Part shown: positions 18,311 to 26,221 of the stretch, piece by piece | Numbering within the stretch: position 1 is the first letter of the stretch | Layout: each line of letters starts with the position of its first letter | Assembly (NCBI GenBank): GCA_002404155.1 | Contig: DHJC01000016.1 | Location: 37,332 to 101,331 of the forward strand | Reading direction: 5' to 3' | Origin: Chloroflexi bacterium UBA4730 | Lineage (GTDB): Bacteria > Chloroflexota > Limnocylindria > P2-11E | DNA: 64,000 bases | Position numbers and translations under genes: made by a program | The notes under the pieces: model-generated | Told to the model about the DNA's origin: nothing | Database searches by the model: none | The model's input: the letters and a program-made list of their open reading frames with translations, nothing else

Positions 18311-18351
18311 CCCCTTGACGCTCGCCGCATTCGCGTGACAGATCGAGTGTG

Positions 18352-18549
18352 ATGCGGGATCTGCGCGTGCCTTCAGCTCTCGCGAGTGTTGGTGGTGCCT
18401 TTACCGGCGCCAGCGTGGGCGTCGCCGTCGCGGAAAGCCTAGGCGTCAGCGGCCCAGCCGCCGTCATGTACATCATGGCCGCGATCAGCGCGATTCTGCT
18501 CGGCGTTCTGATTGTCGTAACGCGGCGGGCGTGCCTTCCCAAGCCCTAG
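18352..18549 (+). CDS. small two-TM protein or transporter fragment
   Basis: About 65 aa from ATG 18352. It has a glycine-rich segment (VGGAFTGASVGVAVAESLGV) and one strong membrane helix (AAVMYIMAAISAILLGVLIV). It resembles the last two helices of a larger transporter, so it may be a remnant. Bases 18550-18690 hold nothing clear. Confidence 0.4.
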   Translation: MRDLRVPSALASVGGAFTGASVGVAVAESLGVSGPAAVMYIMAAISAILLGVLIVVTRRACLPKP

Positions 18550-18690
18550 CGGGGATCAACGTGACCACCGCGCAAGCGATCGCAGGGGACGGGATCGATA
18601 CGCGCGAGCGACGCCGTCGTCAGCAAAGACCTCGCCCAGACCCGGCGCGCCGTCCGGACGAATTCAAGGCGCAGGCGGCGACGCCTCGTC

Positions 18691-19638
18691 CTATGAGACT
18701 CCGGTTCGCGAAAGACCAAGGCGGGCGCCCAGCGCCACTTCTTGGAAGCCAATCGCCATGTGCGCGATGAAACCGGCGAACAGCGCCGCGGCTTCGAAGT
18801 CGTCTTGATTGAGCGGCGTCCCCTGGATCCTTTGGCTGCGTGGGTTGAAGTGGTGCAGGCTTCCCCGAATGTCAAAGAGGAACTTCATCGCGCCGGAGCG
18901 GTCCCACGTACAGTGCATCTGTTTGAACTGACTCTGCAGCTGTGCGGTGACTTCGGGCCGGAGCGAATTGCCGGCGAGTGTGGCTAACGCCTCGTCGATG
19001 ATCTTGCCGAGCTCATCGCTCGCCGCAAAGGCTCCTAGCACGCTCGCCTCGCCGCTGCGGCCGGGTGCATAGATCCCCTCGATGACGAAGTAATGGGCGA
19101 CAAACGTCTGAATGAAGCGGAACCCGTTGTGCTCGTTGTTCGCCTCACGGGAGAAGGCCTTCAGGACGGTCAGCGACTCCAGGGCGTTTGCCTTCGCAGC
19201 CATGCCGGCAAGCACGTCAGGCCGGACCCGGGCAGCGCGCGGATCAAAGGAGGCGCTCTCGCTCCAACCGCGGATCGCAACGAGGGCCTCGTCCGCGTCG
19301 CTCTCCGGGACCGTGTCATGCCGTGCATCCTGCCAGTACACCCGCCGGAGTGCGTGCTCGGTCAAGAACGACACGTGTGACTCGAAATTCTGCAAGGCCG
19401 CTACGAGGCGGCCGTGGACCGCCGGGTCGCCACCGAGCTCAATGGCGCCGATCTCGCCCGGCGCCGGGACGCGGACGCGCGAACTGAAGCGCTTCGCGTC
19501 AACGGTGACGCCGACCGCCAGCTCGTTGAGGCGTCCCTGGCCGTCCACGAGTGCCTCGTACATGAGGTCTCCAATCCGAAAGCACGCCGCCTCCGTCACC
19601 AGTTCCGACTCGACCCGCGCGCGCAACTCGTAGCGCAC
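18691..19638 (-). CDS. hypothetical protein with HEPN-like C-terminus
   Basis: A 315-aa protein from GTG 19638. The last third contains MKFLFDIRGSLHHFNP, an R-G-x3-H (R-x4-H) motif of HEPN type, followed by a helix (DDFEAAALFAGFIAHMAI). The N-terminal 200 residues are mixed and unrecognised. It lies directly downstream of the ubiquitin-like operon on the same strand and could be read from it. RNase activity is a guess from one motif. Confidence 0.55.
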   Translation of the reverse strand: MRYELRARVESELVTEAACFRIGDLMYEALVDGQGRLNELAVGVTVDAKRFSSRVRVPAPGEIGAIELGGDPAVHGRLVAALQNFESHVSFLTEHALRRVYWQDARHDTVPESDADEALVAIRGWSESASFDPRAARVRPDVLAGMAAKANALESLTVLKAFSREANNEHNGFRFIQTFVAHYFVIEGIYAPGRSGEASVLGAFAASDELGKIIDEALATLAGNSLRPEVTAQLQSQFKQMHCTWDRSGAMKFLFDIRGSLHHFNPRSQRIQGTPLNQDDFEAAALFAGFIAHMAIGFQEVALGARLGLSRTGVS

Positions 19639-19643
19639 GTCGC

Positions 19644-19778
19644 TCAGGACGGCATAGGAGGTACCAACGGCTCCCCTGCCTCCGCCAAATCGGACTCGAT
19701 GCCTGCTTGGCTCGAAGGGGCGCAGTCCAGCGCCTTCATGATCCGACCGTCCAGCCAGCCCGTCTCGACCGTGACCAC
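19644..19778 (-). CDS. short ORF between operon genes, start uncertain
   Basis: The frame reads (FYDKNGY)VVTVETGWLDGRIMKALDCA and ends PPMPS at 19644. It is natural looking and ends 5 bases before the start of the HEPN-like gene. The open frame runs back to about 19838 with no good start codon except GTG 19778, so it could be a 44-aa protein or the tail of a broken gene. Confidence 0.3.
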   Translation of the reverse strand: MVTVETGWLDGRIMKALDCAPSSQAGIESDLAEAGEPLVPPMPS

Positions 19779-19841
19779 GTAACCGTTCTTATCGTAGAAG
19801 TGGACCTGCCTCGCGCGGTGATCGATGTCGGGTACGAATAA

Positions 19842-20018
19842 TCAGATCCCCCGTTTGCTCGCCTCCTCTGCGATCTCATGTCCGACCCAGCTCGAGATCG
19901 CGGCACCGATCAACGCACCGACCGGGCCGCCCAGCATCGCTCCGACGACGCCACCGAGCGCGCCGCCAACACCTGCGCCGACTACCTTCGCCGACTTGAC
20001 TGGGTTGGTGCGAGCCAT
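19842..20018 (-). CDS. glycine-zipper membrane protein, last gene of Ubl operon
   Basis: A 58-aa protein from ATG 20018 with GAGGAG about eight bases upstream. It carries a G-x3-G repeat region (VVGAGVGGALGGVVGAMLGG, PVGALIGAAISS) that should form one or two packed membrane helices, then a charged tail. It starts 22 bases after the E1-like gene, so it is probably the fifth gene of that operon. A membrane partner is not part of the BilABCD set I know, which makes it notable. Confidence 0.7.
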   Translation of the reverse strand: MARTNPVKSAKVVGAGVGGALGGVVGAMLGGPVGALIGAAISSWVGHEIAEEASKRGI

Positions 20019-20040
20019 GTCATTTACTCCTCGTGGCGTT

Positions 20041-21429
20041 CTAGGGCAGCGCACGCGTGAAACCGGGATTGGTGGGCGGACCGGGGCGAGTGTTCGGCGC
20101 TACGTCGATGTAGTCAGGGCTGCGCAGCGAGACGCTCAAGACCTCGTACATCGGGGCGCCACCCAGGTAGCGCACGGCCTCCGCGAGTGCCAAGGAGGCG
20201 GCGACGGCACCGACGAAGGCGGCGCCGACCGTGCGGCCAGCCACCTCGAGCATGCCGCAGCGGATCTCTTCCGCGGTCAGCACTCCCTCGGCGGCAAGCT
20301 TTGCGGCCCACTCCTTGTAGGCCGGTTGATCGGCCAGGGCGGGATCCGTCGCCGCATGCTTCGACGCGAACGCGTCCGCGGCCTGAAGACCCGACGGAAA
20401 CGAGTGCAAGAGCAGATCGAGGTAGTGCGTCGGCCCGCCGCCGAGACCCACATCGATGACCTTGTCGAAGCCCGCGCTCTCGAGTGCTCGGCGCGCCTGC
20501 GGCCCATCGAATCCCGAGAGCGCCAACCCTGGTTCATCCTGCGTCCGACGCGTCTGGTCGTCGAAGCGCCGCTCCGACATCCGCGTGACAAATCCCAGCT
20601 CCTCCAGGCGCCGCCCGACCAGACGGGTCTTCATCTCGGTCGCGAAGTCGCGTGGCACGAGCAGTCCGGTGTCGGCGTTTGCGGGGACGATGCGGTCGGT
20701 GTCCTGCAGCATCACTAAAACGTCCGAGGGATTGGCATAGGGCAGCGCCCCGAGCGCCCACGCATGCGCCTGTCCGAGGTGACCCAGGCCCAGCAGCCAC
20801 ACCCGCTGCGGCAGGTAGGACCAGGACTCACCCACCGCCGCAGCATCGCGCCAGGGGATCCGTGGGTCCCACAGCGAGAACCCCACGTCGCGGCGTGCCG
20901 CAACACCGTCCCCGCGTTGGGCCTGGAACGCCTCGGACACTGCCAGTGCCCCGGCGAGCAGGCCAGCGAGCGGGAAGTCGAGCTCCTCGGCCAGCCGGTC
21001 ACTGCGCCGCTGCACCACCCCGCCGCTCCAGCCGTTGAAGGTGGGGACCAAGACACGCCCGCTCGTGTCGAGCGATCGCGCATCGCCGAGCACGATCGTG
21101 GTGCGCTGCGGTGAGAGTTCGCTTAAGAGCGTGCCGCCGTACCAGGCGACGGCGTCCGCGAGCCGGCGGCCACCGGCCCAAGGAATCGACATCGTCGGGT
21201 CATCAGCAATGCGCACGTGGACACCGCCGGGGAAAGCCCGCCGCGCGGCGTTGACCACGGTCAGCAGCGCGATTTGTCGGCTGCGGCTCGCAGTCAGGCC
21301 CGGACCGACATCGACCTGCAGGACGTATCCGCGCACGATCTCCTCGGCCTCTCTCCTTGATTGCGCGCGGCCGGAGTCCAACTCGAGCTTCAGGGTCCGG
21401 CCTAGCGTGTCGGCGGCTTCGAGCGTCAT
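20041..21429 (-). CDS. E1-like ubiquitin-activating enzyme (BilD-like)
   Basis: A 462-aa protein whose ATG overlaps the stop of the JAMM gene (ATGA). A ThiF/E1 Rossmann core begins at residue 210: VWLLGLGHLGQAHAW (GxGxxG at 214-219), with the acidic strand end LQDTD near 241-245. Near residue 391, EEIRCGMLEVAGRTVGAAFV has a Cys in the place of the conserved E1 Cys-Gly. The N-terminal 200 residues form a separate domain. E1 enzymes adenylate the C-terminal Gly of a ubiquitin-like protein and pass it to E2. The context of Ubl, E2 and JAMM genes makes this role likely. Confidence 0.85.
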   Translation of the reverse strand: MTLEAADTLGRTLKLELDSGRAQSRREAEEIVRGYVLQVDVGPGLTASRSRQIALLTVVNAARRAFPGGVHVRIADDPTMSIPWAGGRRLADAVAWYGGTLLSELSPQRTTIVLGDARSLDTSGRVLVPTFNGWSGGVVQRRSDRLAEELDFPLAGLLAGALAVSEAFQAQRGDGVAARRDVGFSLWDPRIPWRDAAAVGESWSYLPQRVWLLGLGHLGQAHAWALGALPYANPSDVLVMLQDTDRIVPANADTGLLVPRDFATEMKTRLVGRRLEELGFVTRMSERRFDDQTRRTQDEPGLALSGFDGPQARRALESAGFDKVIDVGLGGGPTHYLDLLLHSFPSGLQAADAFASKHAATDPALADQPAYKEWAAKLAAEGVLTAEEIRCGMLEVAGRTVGAAFVGAVAASLALAEAVRYLGGAPMYEVLSVSLRSPDYIDVAPNTRPGPPTNPGFTRALP

Positions 21430-21926
21430 GCGAACCGTCCGACGTAGACGCGCCGCACGGCATCGCTCGCGTAGCTGCCTTGCCAGTCACCCGCCCCGTC
21501 GTAACGATGCACGCCAACCTCGCGCGGAGCGGCGCGCCGCGAGGCGAGGTGCGGCACGAGCAGCGCGATGTGGCCTGCGCGCGAGATCATCGGGTTCTCG
21601 CGGTCGATCGAGCTCTGGGAGACATAGGTGCCACCGTGCGTGTGCACATCCCCGATCACGCGCGCCTTGTATTGGTCGCACAGGTCCCACAGCCGACCAT
21701 ACGCGACCGCATCCAAACGAATGTCGCCGCGCAACGCAGCCGGATCGAGGTCGTCGTAGTACACGACGCGGATCACGCGCCGGGGGTCTCCGTCGCGATT
21801 GGCCAGCAGGAAGGCGCCGCTCTCGCGGCGGCCGCCAGCGCGGCGACCCAGTTGGGCGAACATCTCGTCCCACGTCTGGGCCGTGAACCGGAGGTAGGCG
21901 CCCCGTCCGAAGAGGCGTCTAAACAC
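21426..21926 (-). CDS. JAMM/JAB deubiquitinase-like peptidase (BilC-like)
   Basis: A 166-aa protein from GTG 21926, which overlaps the end of the E2-like gene by 8 bases. The complete JAMM zinc motif is present: Glu35 (ESGAFL), then GDVHTHGGTYVSQSSID with His95, His97, Ser105 and Asp108 in exact H-x-H-x7-S-x2-D spacing. JAMM peptidases of such operons trim or remove the ubiquitin-like protein. It ends by ATGA overlap with the E1-like gene. Confidence 0.9.
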   Translation of the reverse strand: MFRRLFGRGAYLRFTAQTWDEMFAQLGRRAGGRRESGAFLLANRDGDPRRVIRVVYYDDLDPAALRGDIRLDAVAYGRLWDLCDQYKARVIGDVHTHGGTYVSQSSIDRENPMISRAGHIALLVPHLASRRAAPREVGVHRYDGAGDWQGSYASDAVRRVYVGRFA

Positions 21927-22392
21927 CGGTGTAGTCCTCGTCGTTGAGCATCTCGTGCACCAGCCGCAGGTAGAGCGTGATGTCTTTCGATGCGTCCCAG
22001 AGCCACGCCGGATGCTGTGCGGCCCACGCTCCGTGACTCGAAATCGCCACTCGGTCGCACGGGATGTACAGGGCAACTCCGCCTTCCCAGTCTGTGCGAA
22101 ATGCGTTTCCGACCCGGTGCCCTTTCGGGCGCGCGGCGGCTGCGAGCATCGCGTCTGTGGCCTCGTCCCAGGGCGTGGCAGTCGGTACCGTCGTCGGGTA
22201 GTTGCTCAGCTCGAAGCGAAGGACGAACTCCTCCGGAGCGCCGTTGCGCAGGGCCGCGCGTACGGCGATCCATACGTGCGGCCACGCGATGCGCACCAGG
22301 CGCCAGCGGCCTTCCTCGACGCCGCGCGTGAAGACGGCGCCCTTGAGGTGCTCCCGGAACACCCGTTCGTCCGGCGAGATCGGATCGCTCAT
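21919..22392 (-). CDS. E2-like conjugating enzyme (BilB-like)
   Basis: A 157-aa protein; its ATG 22392 overlaps the Ubl stop (ATGA). The central part reads ELSNYPTTVPTATPWDEATD, then VALYIPCDRVAISSHGAW and a C-terminal helix DITLYLRLVHEMLNDEDYTG. This fits the E2-like proteins of bacterial Ubl operons, with Cys112 in PCDR the likely thioester residue. The assignment leans on gene order as well as on sequence pattern. Confidence 0.75.
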   Translation of the reverse strand: MSDPISPDERVFREHLKGAVFTRGVEEGRWRLVRIAWPHVWIAVRAALRNGAPEEFVLRFELSNYPTTVPTATPWDEATDAMLAAAARPKGHRVGNAFRTDWEGGVALYIPCDRVAISSHGAWAAQHPAWLWDASKDITLYLRLVHEMLNDEDYTGV

Positions 22393-22853
22393 CCCTCGAA
22401 GCGCTCCTTCGGGGCGAGGTCGAAGCACGCCTTGCAGTCGTGATCTGCGTACGAGCCGACGTGATCGGCGCGGTCGGGCTGGGTGTTCTGCCCGCAGATT
22501 GAGAGTGTGTGCTTGGCCTTCTCCGTAGCCGTCAGGCTGAAGCCCTGCGTGCCAGTGGCCCAGTCGAAGACCCGGTTGATGGTGGCCGCCGGCGAAAACT
22601 CCTTGCTTCTCGTATCGCCGCCGTAACGGACCGAGACATCGACGCGGCGGCACCGGGAGACGTGGACGTGCTTGCGGTCGTCGATGCCGGCCTCCGCAAG
22701 CGTCCGCTCCGGGTCGAGAGGGTCTTCCGCGTCCTGAAGCCACGCGTGGGCGTCGGCCTTGCCACCGAGCAGATCGCGAACGTGGGCGCCGGAATCGATC
22801 TGGCGGAGCGTTGGCGCCCCGGCTTCGTGGATGTAGATCTCAAGCTGCGACAT
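22389..22853 (-). CDS. tandem ubiquitin-like protein (BilA-like)
   Basis: A 154-aa protein. Two beta-grasp-like units can be read: residues 3-68 (LEIYIHEAG, HVRDLLGG, LAEAGIDDRKHVHVS) and 69-150 (VDVSVRYGGDTRSKEF, TINRVFDWATG, then AKHTLSICG). It ends ERFEG, so the last residue is Gly as needed for conjugation; unlike many, there is only one Gly. It is first in the operon and has a strong ribosome site. Tandem Ubl plus E2, JAMM and E1 in this order is the BilABCD layout, a known anti-phage conjugation system. Confidence 0.8.
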   Translation of the reverse strand: MSQLEIYIHEAGAPTLRQIDSGAHVRDLLGGKADAHAWLQDAEDPLDPERTLAEAGIDDRKHVHVSRCRRVDVSVRYGGDTRSKEFSPAATINRVFDWATGTQGFSLTATEKAKHTLSICGQNTQPDRADHVGSYADHDCKACFDLAPKERFEG

Positions 22854-22859
22854 GTGCTG

Positions 22860-22865
22860 CCTCCT
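22860..22865 (-). promoter_or_regulatory. strong ribosome binding site of the Ubl operon
   Basis: A perfect AGGAGG on the minus strand, six bases before ATG 22853; it fixes the start of the first gene. No clear -10/-35 pair was seen in the 250 bases upstream, which otherwise hold only the terminator at 23044. Confidence 0.8.
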
Positions 22866-23043
22866 ATCGCCTGGGGTACGGCCGCGCCGTCCCGGTCTCC
22901 GATGTCAGATGGCTCGGAGTGGTGGCGCCCGCCTGCCGTGCGACCGCTGACACCAATCGTTTGCGCCCGCGGGCGCGAGAAGTGCCAGAATCAGCAGCGC
23001 GGTAGCCGGGCACGATTCGCTTGGTCACCGCATTTCTCCATTC

Positions 23044-23079
23044 GACGGGGCCTGACTCTTTGCCGGGACAGGCCCCGTC
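23044..23079 (-). terminator. hairpin terminator candidate
   Basis: A perfect 11-bp stem GACGGGGCCTG / CAGGCCCCGTC with a 14-base loop, 34 bases past the stop of the STAS-like gene on the minus strand. There is no clear T-run, so it may act weakly or with Rho. Confidence 0.6.
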
Positions 23080-23112
23080 CGCGCGTGTTCGTCCGGGAAC
23101 CGTTCTGTCGAG

Positions 23113-23679
23113 CTACCTCCCTCCAGAGCTGACGAGTTGCCCGCTCCGCGAGCGATACGAGTACGGCCGGCCAGATCCCTTGCCGACCTGCTCTCGGTCA
23201 ACCACCCGAGCCCTGACGAGCTCGGTCAGCCAGTTATTGACCGCCTGCAAGGACCGGGTCTTGAGCTTCCCCCTCAGTTCTGCGGTGGTCACGTCGCCCG
23301 ATCGCTCAATGAGGTCGAACGTCTCCTTCGCCCGCCGTTCAACTTCGCCCGCGAGGAACGCCTTGCCGGTGTCCGTTCGGACGAGCGCCGCGAGGTGCGC
23401 GTTCTTCAGCACCTGGTCGAGCTGCTCGGCGGCGAAGTCGTTCGCGCCGGCGAATGCGACCCACCGCCGGGACCCATACCGTCCCGCCTGCGTGCGCTTT
23501 ACGAGCTCTGCGAACAACTCGTCTCCGAACGAGAGCGTGAACACCGACACGCGTCTTAGGTCGATGACCACGAGGGCGTCGTCGCTCCTCGAGATCAGCG
23601 CCTCGATCTTGCCGCGCAGCTCGTGCGCGTACGAACGGGTGCCGAGCGCCTTCCCGTACTCGGCAATCCGAACCTGCAT
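23113..23679 (-). CDS. STAS-like (DUF4325-type) protein with winged helix
   Basis: A 188-aa protein. Start ATG 23679 was chosen because AAAGGAG lies five bases before it. Residues 1-100 form an alpha/beta STAS-like domain (DDALVVIDLRRVSVFTLSFG, then WVAFAGAND). The C-terminus (TFDLIERSGDVTTAELRGKL, SLQAVNNWLTELVRARVVDR) is a winged helix. It follows a HATPase/STAS gene by 76 bases on the same strand, so both probably form a two-gene signalling or regulatory unit. Confidence 0.7.
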   Translation of the reverse strand: MQVRIAEYGKALGTRSYAHELRGKIEALISRSDDALVVIDLRRVSVFTLSFGDELFAELVKRTQAGRYGSRRWVAFAGANDFAAEQLDQVLKNAHLAALVRTDTGKAFLAGEVERRAKETFDLIERSGDVTTAELRGKLKTRSLQAVNNWLTELVRARVVDREQVGKGSGRPYSYRSRSGQLVSSGGR

Positions 23680-23755
23680 ACGCACTCCTTTCACCCCGCT
23701 GCTGTTCTTAAATCTCAGCAGGTGAACAAACGCTACACCCGGGCTGCGGGTGCCG

Positions 23756-24610
23756 TCAACCGGCCTTCAGACCACCAGCGAACGAGATCGCGATCTGCAC
23801 ACCATCGCGCGAAATGGCGTGTTCCTGACGCTCGATGGAGCGGCGGATCTTCAGTGAGGCGTCGCCGGAACGGATCTCGAATGTGCCGCCCGCATCCTCG
23901 CACACTGCTTGGACGACATCTGGGAGGCCATTGCCGTGGCGCGATCCAGCGAAGCGGCTCACGCCCTTCTTCACTGCGAGGTCGACCGCCTCGGCGTCGT
24001 CGGCCACGGCGACCCGGCGGCGGAGTGTGCGGCGCAGCCCGAGACCGATGTCGCCGATCGCGATCTGAAGGCGAAAGCCGGCCGAGCCAAGGCGGTAACG
24101 CTGGGCCATGACGATCGCGCGGTCGGCGCCCGAGTGCTCGAGCGTGTTGTCGACGCCTTCTCCAAGACCCAGGAACGCGGGGACCAGCACATCATGGGGA
24201 ATGCCGACCGCGTCACCCAGCGACATGAGGGACTCCCCCACCGCCGTTGCGTTGGTCCGTGTCACGAACTGCAGCTCGAGCAGGTGGTCGCTCAGGGGCC
24301 GCGCCGCGACATGCCCGCTTCCGAAGCCACCCGCGAAGCGGACGCCCGCGCCGCGCAGGAGATCGCGAAAGCGCATGCGCAGCAGGTAGTTCGCGACGTT
24401 CTGGTCCGCTGGCCCGACTACGGCGAGGTTGTTCCCCATGCCGATCGCCTCCAAGCACGCCGTCGTCAGCGAGACCAAACCACTGGGGTCGGCGAACTCC
24501 GCCGACCTCAGGTCGACCACGACCTCTTCATAGTCCTGCGGCAGACCCTCGATCAGAAGATCGCCGGCGTGCAGGCCGCAGAGTCGCTTTCCGTACGAAA
24601 GCGTGGGCAC
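23756..24610 (-). CDS. STAS plus histidine-kinase-like ATPase protein
   Basis: A 284-aa protein. The N-terminal part (EEVVVDLRSAEFADPSGLVS) resembles STAS. The middle has the GHKL N-box FLGLGEGVDNTLEHSG and, after a strand, IAIGDIGLGLRRTL (G1-type DxGxG). No His phosphorylation box or receiver domain is present, so it looks like an anti-sigma-type ATPase rather than a sensor kinase. It is first in a unit with the STAS-like winged-helix gene. Confidence 0.75.
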   Translation of the reverse strand: MPTLSYGKRLCGLHAGDLLIEGLPQDYEEVVVDLRSAEFADPSGLVSLTTACLEAIGMGNNLAVVGPADQNVANYLLRMRFRDLLRGAGVRFAGGFGSGHVAARPLSDHLLELQFVTRTNATAVGESLMSLGDAVGIPHDVLVPAFLGLGEGVDNTLEHSGADRAIVMAQRYRLGSAGFRLQIAIGDIGLGLRRTLRRRVAVADDAEAVDLAVKKGVSRFAGSRHGNGLPDVVQAVCEDAGGTFEIRSGDASLKIRRSIERQEHAISRDGVQIAISFAGGLKAG

Positions 24611-24865
24611 AGCTGCGTCCCTCCGCCCCGTTGTTGGCCGACGGGTTAAGCGATCTGCCGGAAGTTAAACAGCCCGGGTTCAATTTGGCTAGCCTCTGCC
24701 TGGCGGAGAAAGTGCGCAATGGGCCGATAGGCGAAGACGGGGCCGCAGCAACGCGCCCCTAGATCCGCGGTTCGATGACACCCGGCCCCGACAGCGTTCG
24801 GCCCGGTCGCAGGAGGCGATCGGGGAGATGCAGGTCGAGATGAAATGGGTACCTAGACCCTCATT

Positions 24866-25054
24866 TCACCGCGCTGACCATGAATCGAGCGGGACGAGCT
24901 CGTAAAGGAAGGGTCGACGGCCGACGTGTGTCCGCGTCTTGCTCGCCTCCCCGCGTTCCACGAGCGTGTCTAGTCGTCGTTTCGCCACGGGAGGCGTGGA
25001 CTCAAGACCAGTCGCGCGCGTGATCTCCGTTGCGACGCCGTCAGCGCGAGTGAA
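24866..25054 (-). pseudogene. winged-helix-like C-terminal fragment
   Basis: The frame end reads FTRADGVATEITRATGLEST, PPVAKRRLDTLVERGEASKT, then RRPFLYELVP, the pattern of a small winged helix. The upstream part of the frame looks random and there is no convincing start, so this is probably a remnant. Bases 24611-24865 hold nothing I can support. Confidence 0.35.
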
Positions 25055-25221
25055 GCGCTGCCCTCCGCACCCGTGAGGACCGCCCGGGCCCGAGTTTGCT
25101 CGACTGGACGACGGCCGCGGCGTATACGGCCGCGCTGCCAGCTGCCGCAGCCGCGGCAAGCAGAGCCCCGCGATCAAGCCGCTCTTGCCGCTTCGAAGGT
25201 TCTGAGGCCACCTTTGCTGCG

Positions 25222-25425
25222 ATGCTACGACGCAACTTATCGCTGGGCCTACATCTGCTCCTCGTTGCTGGCATGTGCCTTGGCCTCGTGCTCCTGGTCG
25301 TCGCAACATTCACCGGCCGTCCGCAGTCCGTAGCCAACACCTACCTAGTGGCCGCTGTCGCGGGTGGGCCAATCATCGGATTGCTAATGCTCCTTGTGGA
25401 AGACCGCAGCGGCGAAGGGGACTGA
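25222..25425 (+). CDS. small two-TM protein
   Basis: A 67-aa protein from ATG 25222. Two membrane helices fill it (LGLHLLLVAGMCLGLVLLVV and YLVAAVAGGPIIGLLMLLVE) with a short acidic tail. The longer frame from 25096 adds a low-complexity region and is less likely. Function unknown. Confidence 0.5.
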   Translation: MLRRNLSLGLHLLLVAGMCLGLVLLVVATFTGRPQSVANTYLVAAVAGGPIIGLLMLLVEDRSGEGD

Positions 25426-25502
25426 GCCGAGTCGGAATGGTTCCAGGGCTCGCGCAGGAAAGCGCTATGAACTGAATATCGCGTCTCCGGCGCTAGTGCA
25501 CG

Positions 25503-25625
25503 TTAGTGGGTGCGCAGGAACACCCAGCCGATCACGAAGAGCACGATGAAAAGCGCCAAGCCGATGATCGGCTGAAAACTCGGATGCTCCGAGAACCTCA
25601 CGAGCCACCCGCGGAGACGTTCCAT
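25503..25625 (-). CDS. 40-aa single-TM micro-protein
   Basis: Starts at ATG 25625 (MERLRGWLVRFSEHPSFQPI) and continues with one clean membrane helix (IGLALFIVLFVIGWVFL), ending RTH. It lies 40 bases downstream of the membrane protein at 25666-26211, same strand, so it may be the third gene of that operon. It is below usual gene-calling length. The basic N-terminus and single helix resemble small membrane toxins or subunits, but that is only a resemblance. Confidence 0.55.
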   Translation of the reverse strand: MERLRGWLVRFSEHPSFQPIIGLALFIVLFVIGWVFLRTH

Positions 25626-25665
25626 AGCCCTGACATGGCGCGCTCGCGTTCACCTGTCAAGTGGT

Positions 25666-26211
25666 TCACCGCGCGCAGACGCCGAGGCCCTTCGTCAGCA
25701 AGATGTCATAGCCGACGGCGGCCGCCAGCAAGGCGATCAGCATCGCCACCAAGGAGAGCCGCAGCCACCGGGCTTTCCAGCGCACTGCCGACTCGTTCTT
25801 CGTCACGGCCGTGAGCTGCAAGCCGATCACCTGCCGCAGAGCGGCCTCGTCCGTCGGTGTCGGTTGACGAAGCAGGGTGAACACGACAGCCGAGCTTGGC
25901 TCCTGCGTCAGGCGCTTGAACGCGAGTCCTGCCAACGCCGCTGCCGCCGCGACGCCGGATCCTGCCCACGCAAACAAGAAGGAGATGCTGACGGCGTTGT
26001 CCGAACAGAACGGCCAAGGAGTAACCGCGACGAAGATTACCGCGCCCAGCGCGATGATGGCCGCCGCACGCGACGCGATTCCATCGACGACTTGGCTCTG
26101 ACGTGAGAGCTGTGCGGTCAACTCGGCTTGCACCCAGCTCAGCCGTAGATCGGCTGCCGGCGTCGACGTTCGGAGTGCTCGTAGCAGCGAACGCATCACG
26201 TTGTCGACCAC
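25666..26211 (-). CDS. three-TM membrane protein (SLATT-like layout)
   Basis: About 181 aa from GTG 26211; GTG 26199 or ATG 26196 are alternatives. A helical N-terminus (QAELTAQLSRQSQVVDGIA) is followed by a helix pair (AAAIIALGAVIFVAVTPW and FLFAWAGSGVAAAAALAGLA), a soluble loop and a last helix (LSLVAMLIALLAAAVGYDIL). This order resembles SLATT-type pore proteins of nucleotide-signal defence, but no nucleotide cyclase gene is next to it. It starts 10 bases after 26222-26794. Confidence 0.55.
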   Translation of the reverse strand: MVDNVMRSLLRALRTSTPAADLRLSWVQAELTAQLSRQSQVVDGIASRAAAIIALGAVIFVAVTPWPFCSDNAVSISFLFAWAGSGVAAAAALAGLAFKRLTQEPSSAVVFTLLRQPTPTDEAALRQVIGLQLTAVTKNESAVRWKARWLRLSLVAMLIALLAAAVGYDILLTKGLGVCAR

Positions 26212-26221
26212 GGCTGGATTC

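Noticed and set aside
19842..24610. Treating the STAS/HATPase genes as part of the Ubl operon
   Set aside because: A hairpin terminator candidate and about 250 gene-free bases lie between 23113 and the Ubl start, so they are probably separate units.
25666..26211. CBASS or Pycsar effector
   Set aside because: The helix layout is suggestive, but no nucleotide cyclase gene is adjacent; the only cyclase in the window is a core-type regulator 20 kb away.
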